Below are positions 1 through 8,259 of a stretch of DNA of 64,000 nucleotides, one piece after another. The notes under the pieces were generated by a model. It worked only from the letters and a program-made list of their open reading frames with translations. It was not told the DNA's origin and did no database searches. The position numbers were made by a program, and so were the translations under genes. Each line of letters begins with the position of its first letter. The first letter of the stretch is position 1. The DNA comes from Streptomyces sp. NBC_00376 (GTDB lineage Bacteria; Actinomycetota; Actinomycetes; Streptomycetales; Streptomycetaceae). Where the stretch lies: NCBI RefSeq assembly GCF_036077095.1, contig NZ_CP107960.1, positions 7,130,001 through 7,194,000 of the forward strand, read 5' to 3'.

Positions 1-878
1 TCGGTGCCGAGGCGATCGGCGCCGAGGACCCGGCGCTGGACGCCGAGCTGATCATCCTGGCCGACCAGGCGTACCGCGCGCTGGGCCTGCGGAACTTCCG
101 CATCCTGCTCAACTCGCTGGGCGACAAGGAGTGCCGCCCCGTCTACCGGGACGCGCTCCAGGGCTTCCTGCGCGAGCTCGACCTGGACGAGGAGACCCGC
201 CGCCGCATCGAGATCAACCCGCTCCGGGTCCTCGACGACAAGCGGCCCGAGGTGCAGAAGCAGCTGACCGGTGCCCCGGTGCTGCGCGACTACCTCTGCG
301 ACGCCTGCAAGGCGTACCACGAGGAGGTGCGCGACCTGCTCTCGGCGGCGGGCGTGGTGTACGAGGACGACGAGAAGCTCGTCCGCGGCCTCGACTACTA
401 CACCCGCACCACCTTCGAGTTCGTCCACGACGGGCTCGGCTCGCAGTCCGCGGTGGGCGGCGGCGGCCGCTACGACGGCCTGTCCGAGATGATCGGCGGA
501 CCGGCGCTCCCGTCGGTCGGCTGGGCGCTCGGCGTGGACCGTACGGTGCTCGCACTGGAGGCGGAGGGCATCGAGCTCGAACTGCCCGCCGCCACCAGCG
601 TCTTCGCGGTGCCGCTCGGCGAGGAGGCCCGCCGGGTGCTCTTCGGCGTCGTCACGCAGCTGCGCCGCGAGGGCGTGGCGGCGGACTTCGCGTACGGGAA
701 CCGCGGCCTCAAGGGCGCGATGAAGAGCGCGAACCGGTCGGGGGCCCGCCTCACGATCGTCGCGGGCGAGCGCGACCTGGCCGAGGGCGTCGTCCAGCTC
801 AAGGACATGGAGTCCGGCGAGCAGACGGCCGTGCCGCTCTCCGGCGTGACCGAGGCGGTCCGCCAGCGCCTGGCCTGA
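1..878 (+). CDS. hisS: Histidyl-tRNA synthetase, 3' part
   Basis: Class II aminoacyl-tRNA synthetase that charges tRNA-His in the cytoplasm. The reading frame is open from the first bases of the window (first full codon at 3), so the N-terminal part lies outside. The visible portion carries the HisRS signature [13 protein letters not shown] (histidine A motif) and a glycine-rich motif 3 region around GGGGRYDGL, followed by the C-terminal anticodon-binding domain. The ORF ends at TGA 876-878 and is followed at once by a perfect 19-bp hairpin. Identification is secure; only the start is missing. Confidence 0.96.
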   Translation, partial: GAEAIGAEDPALDAELIILADQAYRALGLRNFRILLNSLGDKECRPVYRDALQGFLRELDLDEETRRRIEINPLRVLDDKRPEVQKQLTGAPVLRDYLCDACKAYHEEVRDLLSAAGVVYEDDEKLVRGLDYYTRTTFEFVHDGLGSQSAVGGGGRYDGLSEMIGGPALPSVGWALGVDRTVLALEAEGIELELPAATSVFAVPLGEEARRVLFGVVTQLRREGVAADFAYGNRGLKGAMKSANRSGARLTIVAGERDLAEGVVQLKDMESGEQTAVPLSGVTEAVRQRLA

Positions 879-883
879 GGCGT

Positions 884-926
884 CTTCGGGGTGGCCGACG
901 GGATCTTCCCGTCGGCCACCCCGAAG
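884..926 (+). terminator. Strong hairpin terminator after hisS
   Basis: Perfect 19-bp inverted repeat (884-902 and 908-926) with a 5-nt loop, starting 6 nt after the hisS stop. There is no T-tract, which is usual for high-GC actinobacterial terminators. It probably also stops transcription coming from the other side, where the ABC-ATPase remnant lies. Confidence 0.8.
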
Positions 927-937
927 TCATGTCCGGC

Positions 938-1266
938 CCCGGCCCTCTCCGGCAGCGGGCGGAGTGCTCGATTGTCTCCCGTGCCGTCAACTCGGCAGGT
1001 GCGGATTCATCCTGACAGGCGCGGCCGAACCAGGAGCGCCAACGGCGGCCGGCAGGGGCCGGATCGACGCCGGGCCACCGTGACGGACCCCTCGGCACGG
1101 CCGCGACGACCCTGCGGGTTCGCCACGCCCGTGCTTTTCCCGGCCCGTTCGGTCCGAGGGTCCCGGACACCTCGCCCCGCCGGATCCCCAGGTCCGGGCC
1201 GTACACGGAGGCCGGTTCGTCGTGGTGTTTCCCCGGTGCGCGTACTTCCACCGCGAGTTCGGTCAT
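938..1266 (-). pseudogene. Remnant of an ABC transporter ATP-binding subunit
   Basis: Reading the minus strand from ATG 1266-1264 gives about 110 residues that look like the N-terminal third of a drug-exporter type ABC ATPase. It opens MTELAVEVRAPGK, then RRGEVSGTLGPNGPGK (a damaged Walker A: normal GPNGAGKTT has lost the essential T), then DPAPAGRRWRS and QDESAPAELTARETIEHSA, which match the Q-loop region of this family. The roughly 22 residues after Walker A no longer resemble the family although length is kept, suggesting two compensating frameshifts. The signature motif, Walker B and everything after are missing: similarity stops next to the hisS terminator. No intact permease gene lies nearby. 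I infer a decaying, non-functional gene. Confidence 0.7.
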
Positions 1267-1413
1267 GGCGCGGAGCCTCTCGCGGCCCGTGGGTTCCGCG
1301 CCGGTCGTGCGCAGACCTTTGGGTACACCTTTATGTCCATCGAACAGAAGAGCTGCGCCGTGGTGCGGCACAATGACCGTGCCCAGCAGGCCACTCACTG
1401 ATGGAACGGCGAT

Positions 1414-2049
1414 ATGACGACTGCAGCGGTTGACCATCCCTCCTCCGAACAGGACGAGGACGGCGGGAAGAGGACCATCGGCGGCAGTCGGGCGCTCGCA
1501 CTGCTGCTGGTGATCACGGGCGCCGCCGGGCTCTTCGCCGCCTGGGTCATCACCATCGACAAGTTCAAGTTGCTGGAGGACCCCAACTTCACACCGGGCT
1601 GCAGCCTCAACCCGGTCGTCGCGTGCGGCAACATCATGAAGAGCGAGCAGGCGGCCGCCTTCGGCTTCCCGAACCCGATGCTCGGCATGGCCACCTACCC
1701 CGTGATCATCGGAATCGGGCTGGCACTGCTCGCCGGCGCCCGCTTCCGCAGCTGGTACTGGCTCGGGATGAACGCCGGCACGCTGTTCGGCGTCGGCTTC
1801 TGCACCTGGCTCCAGTACCAGTCGCTCTACAACATCAACTCGCTCTGCCTCTGGTGCTGCCTGGCCTGGGTCGCCACGATCTTCATGTTCTGCTACGTCA
1901 CCACGCACAACATCAAGCACCGGATCATTCCCGCGCCGCGCTGGCTGCGCAACGGTCTGACGGAGTTCCACTGGGTGCCGCCGGTCCTGTGGGTCGGCAT
2001 CATCGGCATGCTGGTCCTGACCCGCTGGTGGGACTTCTGGACCACCTGA
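1414..2049 (+). CDS. Vitamin K epoxide reductase family membrane protein
   Basis: Integral membrane thiol oxidoreductase of 211 aa that in bacteria re-oxidises DsbA-like partners using quinone, supporting disulfide formation outside the membrane. Family hallmarks are visible: a cysteine pair at C63 and C71 (PGCSLNPVVAC) and the redox CxxC at C145-C148 (CLWCC), set between four to five hydrophobic segments (about residues 27-47, 92-110, 118-137, 143-165 and 189-206). The start ATG follows GGAACGGCGAT. No DsbA gene lies next to it in this window. The VKOR assignment is firm; the partner is unknown. Confidence 0.9.
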   Translation: MTTAAVDHPSSEQDEDGGKRTIGGSRALALLLVITGAAGLFAAWVITIDKFKLLEDPNFTPGCSLNPVVACGNIMKSEQAAAFGFPNPMLGMATYPVIIGIGLALLAGARFRSWYWLGMNAGTLFGVGFCTWLQYQSLYNINSLCLWCCLAWVATIFMFCYVTTHNIKHRIIPAPRWLRNGLTEFHWVPPVLWVGIIGMLVLTRWWDFWTT

Positions 2050-2115
2050 CCGGCCCGTCCCTCCCGGGCGACCGGCCCGGCGGGGATGTCGGTGCCGTGG
2101 CATAGGCTTCAAAAC

Positions 2116-3495
2116 GTGGAGCCCGACCTCTTTACCGCAGCAGCCGAAGACCGCCAGGAGAAGGACCCGTCCAGCAGCCCACTGGCTGTCCGGATGCGCC
2201 CGCGCACCCTCGACGAGGTTGTCGGCCAGCAGCATCTGCTCAAGCCGGGCTCGCCACTGCGCCGCCTGGTCGGCGAGGGCAACGGCGGGCCGGCGGGCCC
2301 CTCGTCGGTGATCCTCTGGGGCCCGCCCGGCATCGGGAAGACGACGCTGGCGTACGTGGTCAGCAAGGCCACCAACAAGCGCTTCGTCGAGCTCTCCGCG
2401 ATCACCGCGGGCGTCAAGGAGGTGCGCGCGGTCATCGAGGGCGCCCGCCGCGCCACCGGTGGCTACGGCAAGGAGACCGTCCTCTTCCTCGACGAGATCC
2501 ACCGCTTCTCCAAGGCGCAGCAGGACTCCCTGCTGCCGGCCGTGGAGAACCGCTGGGTGACGCTGATCGCGGCGACCACCGAGAATCCGTACTTCTCGAT
2601 CATCTCGCCGCTGCTGTCCCGTTCGCTGCTGCTCACCCTGGAATCGCTCACCGACGACGATCTGCGCGGCCTGCTCGGGCGCGCGCTCACCGACGAGCGG
2701 GGGCTCGGCGGCGCGGTGACGCTGCCGGAGGAGGCCGAGGCGCATCTGCTGCGGATCGCGGGCGGCGACGCCCGCCGGGCGCTGACCGCGTTGGAGGCCG
2801 CGGCCGGTGCCGCGCTGGCCAAGCAGGAGAAGGAGATCAGCCTCCTGACCCTGGAGGAGACCGTCGACCGCGCGGCCGTCAAGTACGACCGGGACGGCGA
2901 CCAGCACTACGACGTGGCGAGCGCGCTCATCAAGTCGATCCGCGGTTCCGACGTGGATGCGGCGCTGCACTACCTGGCCCGGATGATCGAGGCGGGGGAG
3001 GACCCCCGGTTCATCGCCCGGCGGCTGATGATCTCGGCCAGCGAGGACATCGGCCTCGCCGACCCCACGGCGCTGCCCACCGCCGTCGCGGCCGCCCAGG
3101 CGGTCGCCATGATCGGTTTCCCGGAGGCGGCGCTGACCCTGAGCCATGCCACGATCGCCCTGGCCCTCGCCCCCAAGTCCAACGCGGCGACCCTGGCGAT
3201 CTTCGCCGCCCAGGAGGACGTACGGAAGGGACTCGCGGGCCCCGTTCCTGCCCATCTGCGTGACGGCCACTACAAGGGCGCCGCCAAGCTGGGCCACGCC
3301 CAGGGCTATGTGTATCCGCACGACGTCCCCGGCGGCATCGCCGCCCAGCAGTACGCACCGGACGCGGTGCGCGACAAGCACTACTACCAGCCCACGCGCT
3401 ACGGCGCGGAGGCGCGCTACGCGGATGTGGTGGAGCGGGTCCGCGAGCGGCTCGGCCGCACGGCCGGCGACGGCACCGGCCCGTCCGCGGGCTGA
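2116..3495 (+). CDS. rarA: Replication-associated recombination protein A (RarA/MgsA), AAA+ ATPase
   Basis: Cytoplasmic AAA+ ATPase of the clamp-loader/RuvB-like group that acts at stalled replication forks and interacts with SSB. Walker A is GPPGIGKTT, Walker B is [10 protein letters not shown], and the sensor region AATTENP is present. The C-terminal tetramerisation domain with [15 protein letters not shown] sequence (here [11 protein letters not shown]) is intact. I chose GTG 2116 over the upstream ATG 2086 because the family begins near MEPDLF and because TAGGCT (2103-2108) lies 7 nt before it, the usual spacing for a leaderless transcript. It ends 25 nt from the convergent DUF2470 gene. 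Confidence 0.92.
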   Translation: MEPDLFTAAAEDRQEKDPSSSPLAVRMRPRTLDEVVGQQHLLKPGSPLRRLVGEGNGGPAGPSSVILWGPPGIGKTTLAYVVSKATNKRFVELSAITAGVKEVRAVIEGARRATGGYGKETVLFLDEIHRFSKAQQDSLLPAVENRWVTLIAATTENPYFSIISPLLSRSLLLTLESLTDDDLRGLLGRALTDERGLGGAVTLPEEAEAHLLRIAGGDARRALTALEAAAGAALAKQEKEISLLTLEETVDRAAVKYDRDGDQHYDVASALIKSIRGSDVDAALHYLARMIEAGEDPRFIARRLMISASEDIGLADPTALPTAVAAAQAVAMIGFPEAALTLSHATIALALAPKSNAATLAIFAAQEDVRKGLAGPVPAHLRDGHYKGAAKLGHAQGYVYPHDVPGGIAAQQYAPDAVRDKHYYQPTRYGAEARYADVVERVRERLGRTAGDGTGPSAG

Positions 3496-3520
3496 GGGAG
3501 TGCGGGGTCGCGCCACCCGT

Positions 3521-4354
3521 TCAGTGCGCCGCGGCCTCGAAGAGCGTGTACATGGCCTCGCGCAGTTCGTCGACGTCCCGCACCGGAGCGGGAAACTCGA
3601 AGCGGGCGTCGTAGCTCCGCCCCCGGTCCTCGCACAGCCTCAGCCGCAGCCCGTGCCGGTCCAGCGCGAGCGGCACGACGGAAGGCAGGTGGGCCGGGCA
3701 GCGGCCCTCCGTCCGGTCGCCCAGCAGCCCGCACAGCGTCGCCAGCTGCTCGCCGTGCGCCGCGTGCAGATGCTGCAGCAGCTCCGCCTCGTACTCGATC
3801 AGCGGATCGGGTGCCGCGTCCCGGAACGCCTCCGGCTCGACCTCCTCGGCGCCCCACAGATCGTCGACGTACGCCTCGCCCGTCTCCAGCCTGAGCGTCA
3901 TCCGGCCGGGACCCGACAGGCCGGGTACGGTGGTGAGCCAACCCGAGACCCACGCGCGGCCGCGGATGCGGTGCGGGACGGATACCGGTGCTACGTCCGT
4001 GAGCTCCAGCACAGCCGACAGCTCGTCGTCCTCGGCGTGTGTCGCGGTCCGTACCACCGGGGAATCGGCGGGGAGTTCCAGGAACAGATCCCCGTCGGGG
4101 CCGACGCTTCGGGTGAGCGGCATCAGCTGATCCCAGGCCGCTGCGTCCACCCCGGGGATGAGCAGCACCGACGAGCAGGTACTCTGTACGAGAGTTCGTG
4201 TGCGCTCGGCTGCTGACGGCATCCGAGTGTTTTCAAGCCCGCCGGGACGCGGCTGACCACGATCTGATCGGTCCTCCGTCGTATCGGCACCCCGAGGGGT
4301 GTCGACGCTGTCAGTGCTGTCCGTGATGTGACTGGTGTTCCCCGGGCGAGACAT
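3521..4354 (-). CDS. DUF2470 domain protein, probable heme/iron-linked, iron-box controlled
   Basis: Protein of 277 aa. The N-terminal 44 residues are hydrophilic and low in complexity. Residues about 48-150 resemble the split-barrel part of HugZ-type pyridoxamine-oxidase-like proteins, and residues about 185-275 match the DUF2470 domain (pattern YEAELLQHLHAAHGEQL ... LDRHGLRLRL ... FEFPAPV). In HugZ-like proteins this combination acts in heme binding or degradation; here that role is inference. The start at 4354 has a perfect AAGGAG ribosome site 5 nt upstream. An almost consensus DmdR/IdeR iron box (4369-4387) sits immediately before it, so expression should rise under iron limitation. An internal ATG at 4222 is a less likely start. 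Confidence 0.82.
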   Translation of the reverse strand: MSRPGNTSHITDSTDSVDTPRGADTTEDRSDRGQPRPGGLENTRMPSAAERTRTLVQSTCSSVLLIPGVDAAAWDQLMPLTRSVGPDGDLFLELPADSPVVRTATHAEDDELSAVLELTDVAPVSVPHRIRGRAWVSGWLTTVPGLSGPGRMTLRLETGEAYVDDLWGAEEVEPEAFRDAAPDPLIEYEAELLQHLHAAHGEQLATLCGLLGDRTEGRCPAHLPSVVPLALDRHGLRLRLCEDRGRSYDARFEFPAPVRDVDELREAMYTLFEAAAH

Positions 4355-4368
4355 GCGATCTCCTTAAG

Positions 4369-4387
4369 TAAGGTGAGCCTAACCTAA
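4369..4387 (-). promoter_or_regulatory. Iron box (DmdR1/IdeR operator)
   Basis: TAAGGTGAGCCTAACCTAA matches the actinobacterial iron-box consensus TTAGGTGAGCCTAACCTAA at 18 of 19 positions. It lies 15 nt upstream of the DUF2470 start and 24-42 nt upstream of the rpsD start, so it could affect both divergent genes. A possible minus-strand promoter overlaps it (TTGTAG, 17-nt spacer, TTACTT). Confidence 0.85.
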
Positions 4388-4410
4388 CCTACAACGGAGG
4401 TCTGGAGAAC

Positions 4411-5025
4411 GTGCCTAACCAGTCGCGTCCCAAGGTCAAGAAGAGCCGCGCGCTCGGCATCGCGCTGACGCCGAAGGCCGTCAAGTACTTCGAGGCCCGC
4501 CCCTACCCGCCGGGCGAGCACGGCCGTGGCCGCAAGCAGAACTCGGACTACAAGGTCCGTCTGCTGGAGAAGCAGCGTCTGCGTGCGCAGTACGACATCA
4601 GCGAGCGCCAGATGGCGCGCGCGTACGACCGCGCCAAGAAGGCCGAGGGCAAGACGGGCGAGGCGCTGGTCGTCGAGCTCGAGCGCCGTCTCGACGCGCT
4701 GGTTCTGCGTTCGGGCATCGCCCGCACCATCTACCAGGCCCGTCAGATGGTCGTGCACGGTCACATCGAGGTCAACGGTGGCAAGGTCGACAAGCCGTCG
4801 TTCCGTGTCCGTCCCGACGACATCGTGATGGTCCGCGAGCGCAGCCGCGACAAGCACCCCTTCCAGGTGGCCCGCGAGGGTGGCTACGCCCCCGACGGCG
4901 AGACCCCGCGCTACCTGCAGGTGAACCTGAAGGCCCTGGCCTTCCGCCTTGACCGGGACCCGAACCGCAAGGAAATCCCCGTGATCTGCGACGAGCAGCT
5001 CGTCGTCGAGTACTACGCCCGCTGA
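4411..5025 (+). CDS. rpsD: 30S ribosomal protein S4
   Basis: Primary 16S rRNA-binding protein that nucleates small-subunit assembly and contributes to decoding accuracy. The 204-aa product has the S4 N-terminal domain ([21 protein letters not shown]) and the S4 RNA-binding domain ([20 protein letters not shown]). It lacks the N-terminal zinc cysteines of some S4 proteins, as expected for the cysteine-free paralogue type in Streptomyces. The gene stands alone rather than in the S13-S11-rpoA operon. The GTG start at 4411 follows GGAGG and CTGGAGA. It lies opposite the iron-box controlled gene. Confidence 0.97.
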   Translation: MPNQSRPKVKKSRALGIALTPKAVKYFEARPYPPGEHGRGRKQNSDYKVRLLEKQRLRAQYDISERQMARAYDRAKKAEGKTGEALVVELERRLDALVLRSGIARTIYQARQMVVHGHIEVNGGKVDKPSFRVRPDDIVMVRERSRDKHPFQVAREGGYAPDGETPRYLQVNLKALAFRLDRDPNRKEIPVICDEQLVVEYYAR

Positions 5026-5052
5026 TCCAGGCGTAGTCGCTCTCACCAGCGC

Positions 5053-7245
5053 TCAGGCCCGCCCCTCCCGGATGTACGGGAGGCGGCGGGCCTCCGCGTT
5101 CTCCCGGGGACCCGGCAGCGTTCCGGGCGGCCGCCCAGGAGTCTCCCTGGGGCCCGCCGGGTCGCTCGCCAGGGCCCTGGCCACCGCCGCGTCCGGATCC
5201 AGCTGCCCGCCCTCGCGCAGCCCCGCCTCGTACCGGCTGTCGCCCAGCGCCCGGCGGGCCAGCTCCTCGCAGCGCACCCGGGGCTGCCCGTAGTGCACCG
5301 ATCCGAACAGCGGCAGTCCCACCGACGGCCAGATCCGGTCGGCGGCGCCCTGGAGCACCGCAGCCTCCGCCGCGTCGCCCTCGACGGCCGTGATCAGCGC
5401 CAGCAGCTCCAGGACGAGCACCGAGCCGAGCAGATCGTGGAAGGTGTGGCTGATCGCCAGCGACTGGCCGAGCAGCTCCCGGGCCCGCTCCGGACAACCG
5501 CGCTGCAACGCCGCAAAGGCCAGCACGTACAGCGCGTACGACAGGGCCCACCGCTCCCCGTGGTCCTCGCAGATCTCCCTGACCTCTTCACAGATGGCGG
5601 CCGCACCGTCCAGATCACCCTGGAAGCCGACCGCCATCGCGAGCTCGATCTGGGCCATCAGCACATTGCTGTTCAGCTCGCCGAGCTCCCGGTAACGGCG
5701 CAGCGCCTCGTCCAACAGCTCCTGGGCCCTGGCCATGTCGTCGGTGAGGAGCGCCAGACATCCCTTCCGGTGCATCGCGTACGCGAGCGCCGTGGCGTCA
5801 CCGGCCCGCTCCGCCTCGTCCCGGCACTCCTGCAGCGCGGAGACCGCGCCGACCGGATCGCCCTGCAGTACGGCCACGTACCCGAGCACCCACAGCGCCT
5901 TCAGCCGAGAGGAGTCGTGCGGGGTGTCCTCCTCCAGTACGTGGTCCAGCCAGTGGCGGCCCTCCGAGAGCCGCCCGCAGCCCACCCAGAGGAACCACAG
6001 GGTGCCCGCCAGATACTGCGCGATATGGGCCTCGCCCGGACTCTCCAGCGAATACTCCATCGCCCGCCGCAGGTTCGGCAGTTCGCTCTCGGCCCGCGCG
6101 GCCACCTCGCCCTGGCGCGGGCTGAACCAGTCGAGCTCGCACCAGGTCGCCAGCCCCAGGAACCAGTCCCGGTGACGGCGCCGCAGCCGGTCCGTGTCGT
6201 CGGTGGCCGCCAGCCACTCGGCGCCGTACTCCCGCACCGTGTCCAGCATCCGGTAACGGGTGCCGTGCGCCGAGTCCTCGCGCACGACGACGGACTGCGC
6301 CAGCAGTCCGGAGAGCACGTCGAGCACCGACTCGGCCGGCAGATCGGCGCCGCTGCAGATGTATTCGACCGCTTCCAGGTCGAACTGTCCGGCGAAGACC
6401 GAGAGCCGTGCCCAGAGCAACCGCTGCTCCGGAGCGCAGAGTTCATGGCTCCAGCCGATGGCCGTACGGAGCGTCTGGTGGCGCGCCGGCGCGCTGCGGC
6501 TCGAACCGGTCAGCAGCCGGAAGCGGTCGTCGAGGCGTTGCAGGACCTGCACGGTGGACAGGGCGCGCAGCCGTCCGGCGGCCAGTTCCAGCGCGAGCGG
6601 GATGCCGTCCAGGCGGCGGCACAGCTCCCGGGTGGCCGAGCGGTTCTCGTCGGTCAGCCGGAAGTCCGGCCGCACGGCGGCGGCACGCTCGGCGAAGAGC
6701 AGCATCGCGTCCTCGTCCGTCATCGGCTGGAGCGGGTAGAGGAGCTCCCCGTCCAGCTCCAGCGGCAGCCGTCCGGCGGCCAGCACCCGCAGGTGCGGGG
6801 CCCGGCGCAGCAGTACCCGAACGAGTTCGGCGCAGGCGTCGACCAGGTGCTCGAAGCCGTCGATCACCAGGAGGAGCCGGCGGTCGGCCAGGTGCTCGAC
6901 GAGGGTCGTTCGGGGCGGTCTGCTGGTGTGGTCGGTGAGGCCCAGGGCGTCGACCAGGGCGTGTTCCAGCAGTTCGGGGTCGTGGACGGCGGAGAGCTCG
7001 GCCATCCGGACACCGTCGCAGTACCGTTTCTCCAGGAGTGCGGCGATCCGGGCGGCGCAGCGGGTCTTGCCCACGCCGCCCACGCCGACCATGGTCACGA
7101 GCCTGGACTCGTCCAGGAGCTGGGCGAGACGGACGAGTTCGTTCTCCCGTCCCACGAATCTGTTCAGTTCCGCCGGGAGATTTCCGGGTGCTGTGGGGGC
7201 ACTCGGAATGTGGGGGGACGGAACGGAGCGCTGAGAGCGTCGCAT
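5053..7245 (-). CDS. STAND-type ATPase with C-terminal TPR-like helical repeats
   Basis: Large cytoplasmic signalling-type protein, about 730 aa. After a short disordered start comes NRFVGRENELVRL and Walker A VGVGGVGKT, then Walker B RLLLVIDGFEHL, the sensor region and GIPLALELAAGR, all typical of NB-ARC/STAND ATPases found in AfsR- and LuxR-like proteins. Residues about 330-390 form a winged-helix-like region (RYRMLDTVREYGAEWL), and from about 400 onward there are TPR-like helical repeats. No N-terminal SARP or C-terminal LuxR DNA-binding domain is visible, so it is probably a sensor or scaffold rather than a DNA-binding regulator. I chose ATG 7245 because TACTCT lies 9 nt upstream (leaderless pattern); ATG 7341 is possible but lacks support. 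The ligand is unknown. Confidence 0.8.
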   Translation of the reverse strand: MRRSQRSVPSPHIPSAPTAPGNLPAELNRFVGRENELVRLAQLLDESRLVTMVGVGGVGKTRCAARIAALLEKRYCDGVRMAELSAVHDPELLEHALVDALGLTDHTSRPPRTTLVEHLADRRLLLVIDGFEHLVDACAELVRVLLRRAPHLRVLAAGRLPLELDGELLYPLQPMTDEDAMLLFAERAAAVRPDFRLTDENRSATRELCRRLDGIPLALELAAGRLRALSTVQVLQRLDDRFRLLTGSSRSAPARHQTLRTAIGWSHELCAPEQRLLWARLSVFAGQFDLEAVEYICSGADLPAESVLDVLSGLLAQSVVVREDSAHGTRYRMLDTVREYGAEWLAATDDTDRLRRRHRDWFLGLATWCELDWFSPRQGEVAARAESELPNLRRAMEYSLESPGEAHIAQYLAGTLWFLWVGCGRLSEGRHWLDHVLEEDTPHDSSRLKALWVLGYVAVLQGDPVGAVSALQECRDEAERAGDATALAYAMHRKGCLALLTDDMARAQELLDEALRRYRELGELNSNVLMAQIELAMAVGFQGDLDGAAAICEEVREICEDHGERWALSYALYVLAFAALQRGCPERARELLGQSLAISHTFHDLLGSVLVLELLALITAVEGDAAEAAVLQGAADRIWPSVGLPLFGSVHYGQPRVRCEELARRALGDSRYEAGLREGGQLDPDAAVARALASDPAGPRETPGRPPGTLPGPRENAEARRLPYIREGRA

Positions 7246-7436
7246 GAGACACGCAGAGTACTGGCCTGAAAGCTCTCCGTACAATCTCCTTATGGCAACG
7301 CCCGCCCTTTCCGCGGGTAATGCGGTACGGGGTGCGACCACCGGCGCGATAGGCTCGGGGGACGACGACCGGCCGCTGCGACGGCCGTCGCCGGAGAGAC
7401 AGACAGAGACAGCGACAAGCTAGAGAGCGGTGCACT

Positions 7437-7889
7437 GTGTCCGGTGGAGAGGTGGCCGGGATCCTGGTGGCCGTCTTCTGGGCGATCCTGGTTTCGTTCC
7501 TCGCCGTCGTGCTGGTGAGGCTCGCCCAGACGCTCAGGGCGACCACCAAGCTCGTGGCGGACGTGACCGAACAGGCGGTCCCGCTGCTCGCCGACGCCTC
7601 CGCGACCGTGCGTTCCGCGCAGACCCAGCTCGACAAGGTCGACGCGATCGCCACGGACGTCCAGGAAGTCACCTCGAACGCCTCCGCGCTCTCCACCACC
7701 GTCGCCTCGACCTTCGGCGGCCCGCTCGTCAAGGTCGCCGCGTTCGGCTACGGGGTGCGGCGGGCGATCGGCCGGAAGGCCGACCCCGAACCGGAACCCG
7801 CCCGCCGCGCGGTGGTCGTCGGCCGCACCGTGCCGTCCGCACGCGGCAGGAAGCGCAGCGGCAGAAACCCCCGCGGACCGAAGGACTGA
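7437..7889 (+). CDS. DUF948 domain membrane-anchored protein
   Basis: Small protein of 150 aa with one N-terminal membrane segment (about residues 6-29, GILVAVFWAILVSFLAVVLV) followed by an extended amphipathic helix (about 30-95) and a basic, arginine-rich tail. This is the DUF948 architecture. The role is not established; homologues are linked to stress or envelope functions in Gram-positives. The GTG start at 7437 begins a plus-strand run: the next gene follows after 7 nt and alaS overlaps that one, so all three are probably one transcript. Confidence 0.82.
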   Translation: MSGGEVAGILVAVFWAILVSFLAVVLVRLAQTLRATTKLVADVTEQAVPLLADASATVRSAQTQLDKVDAIATDVQEVTSNASALSTTVASTFGGPLVKVAAFGYGVRRAIGRKADPEPEPARRAVVVGRTVPSARGRKRSGRNPRGPKD

Positions 7890-7896
7890 CGCAGCC

Positions 7897-8259
7897 ATGT
7901 TCCGCCGTACGTTCTGGTTCACCGCAGGCGCCGCCGCCGGTGTCTGGGCCACCGCCAAGGTCAACCGGAAGCTCAAGCAGCTGACCCCCGAGAGCCTCGC
8001 GGCGCAGGCCGCGGACCGGGCGATCGAGACGGGGCACAAGCTCAAGGACTTCGCCCTGGACGTCCGTGAGTCCATGGCGCGGCGCGAGGCCGAACTGGGC
8101 GAGGCGCTGGGCCTGGAGGCGCCGGTCGACCCGGACCTCCCGGTGCGGCGGCACTACGTCGTCGAGGCGTCCGAGCCCCTCGGACCCGAAAGGTCCCTCG
8201 GGGCCACCGAATACCGCAAGCTCCCCTACACGTCGTACAACCGGAATGAGGACCACTGA
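7897..8259 (+). CDS. Conserved small actinobacterial protein upstream of alaS
   Basis: A 120-aa protein with an N-terminal hydrophobic stretch ([17 protein letters not shown]) that could be a membrane anchor, a charged helical middle ([22 protein letters not shown]) and a C-terminal segment rich in Tyr and Arg. From memory it belongs to the Streptomyces family DUF6167; no function is known to me. Its TGA overlaps the alaS ATG by 1 nt, pointing to translational coupling. Confidence 0.75.
   Translation: MFRRTFWFTAGAAAGVWATAKVNRKLKQLTPESLAAQAADRAIETGHKLKDFALDVRESMARREAELGEALGLEAPVDPDLPVRRHYVVEASEPLGPERSLGATEYRKLPYTSYNRNEDH

Noticed and set aside
891..1376. Plus-strand ORF in the gap after hisS
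   Set aside because: It starts inside the terminator hairpin and runs antisense to the ABC remnant, with no recognisable protein features.
799..3516. A 905-codon open frame on the minus strand covering hisS end, VKOR and rarA
   Set aside because: It is a high-GC shadow frame: the opposite strand carries clear conserved proteins, and only the 938-1266 part shows protein similarity (the ABC remnant).
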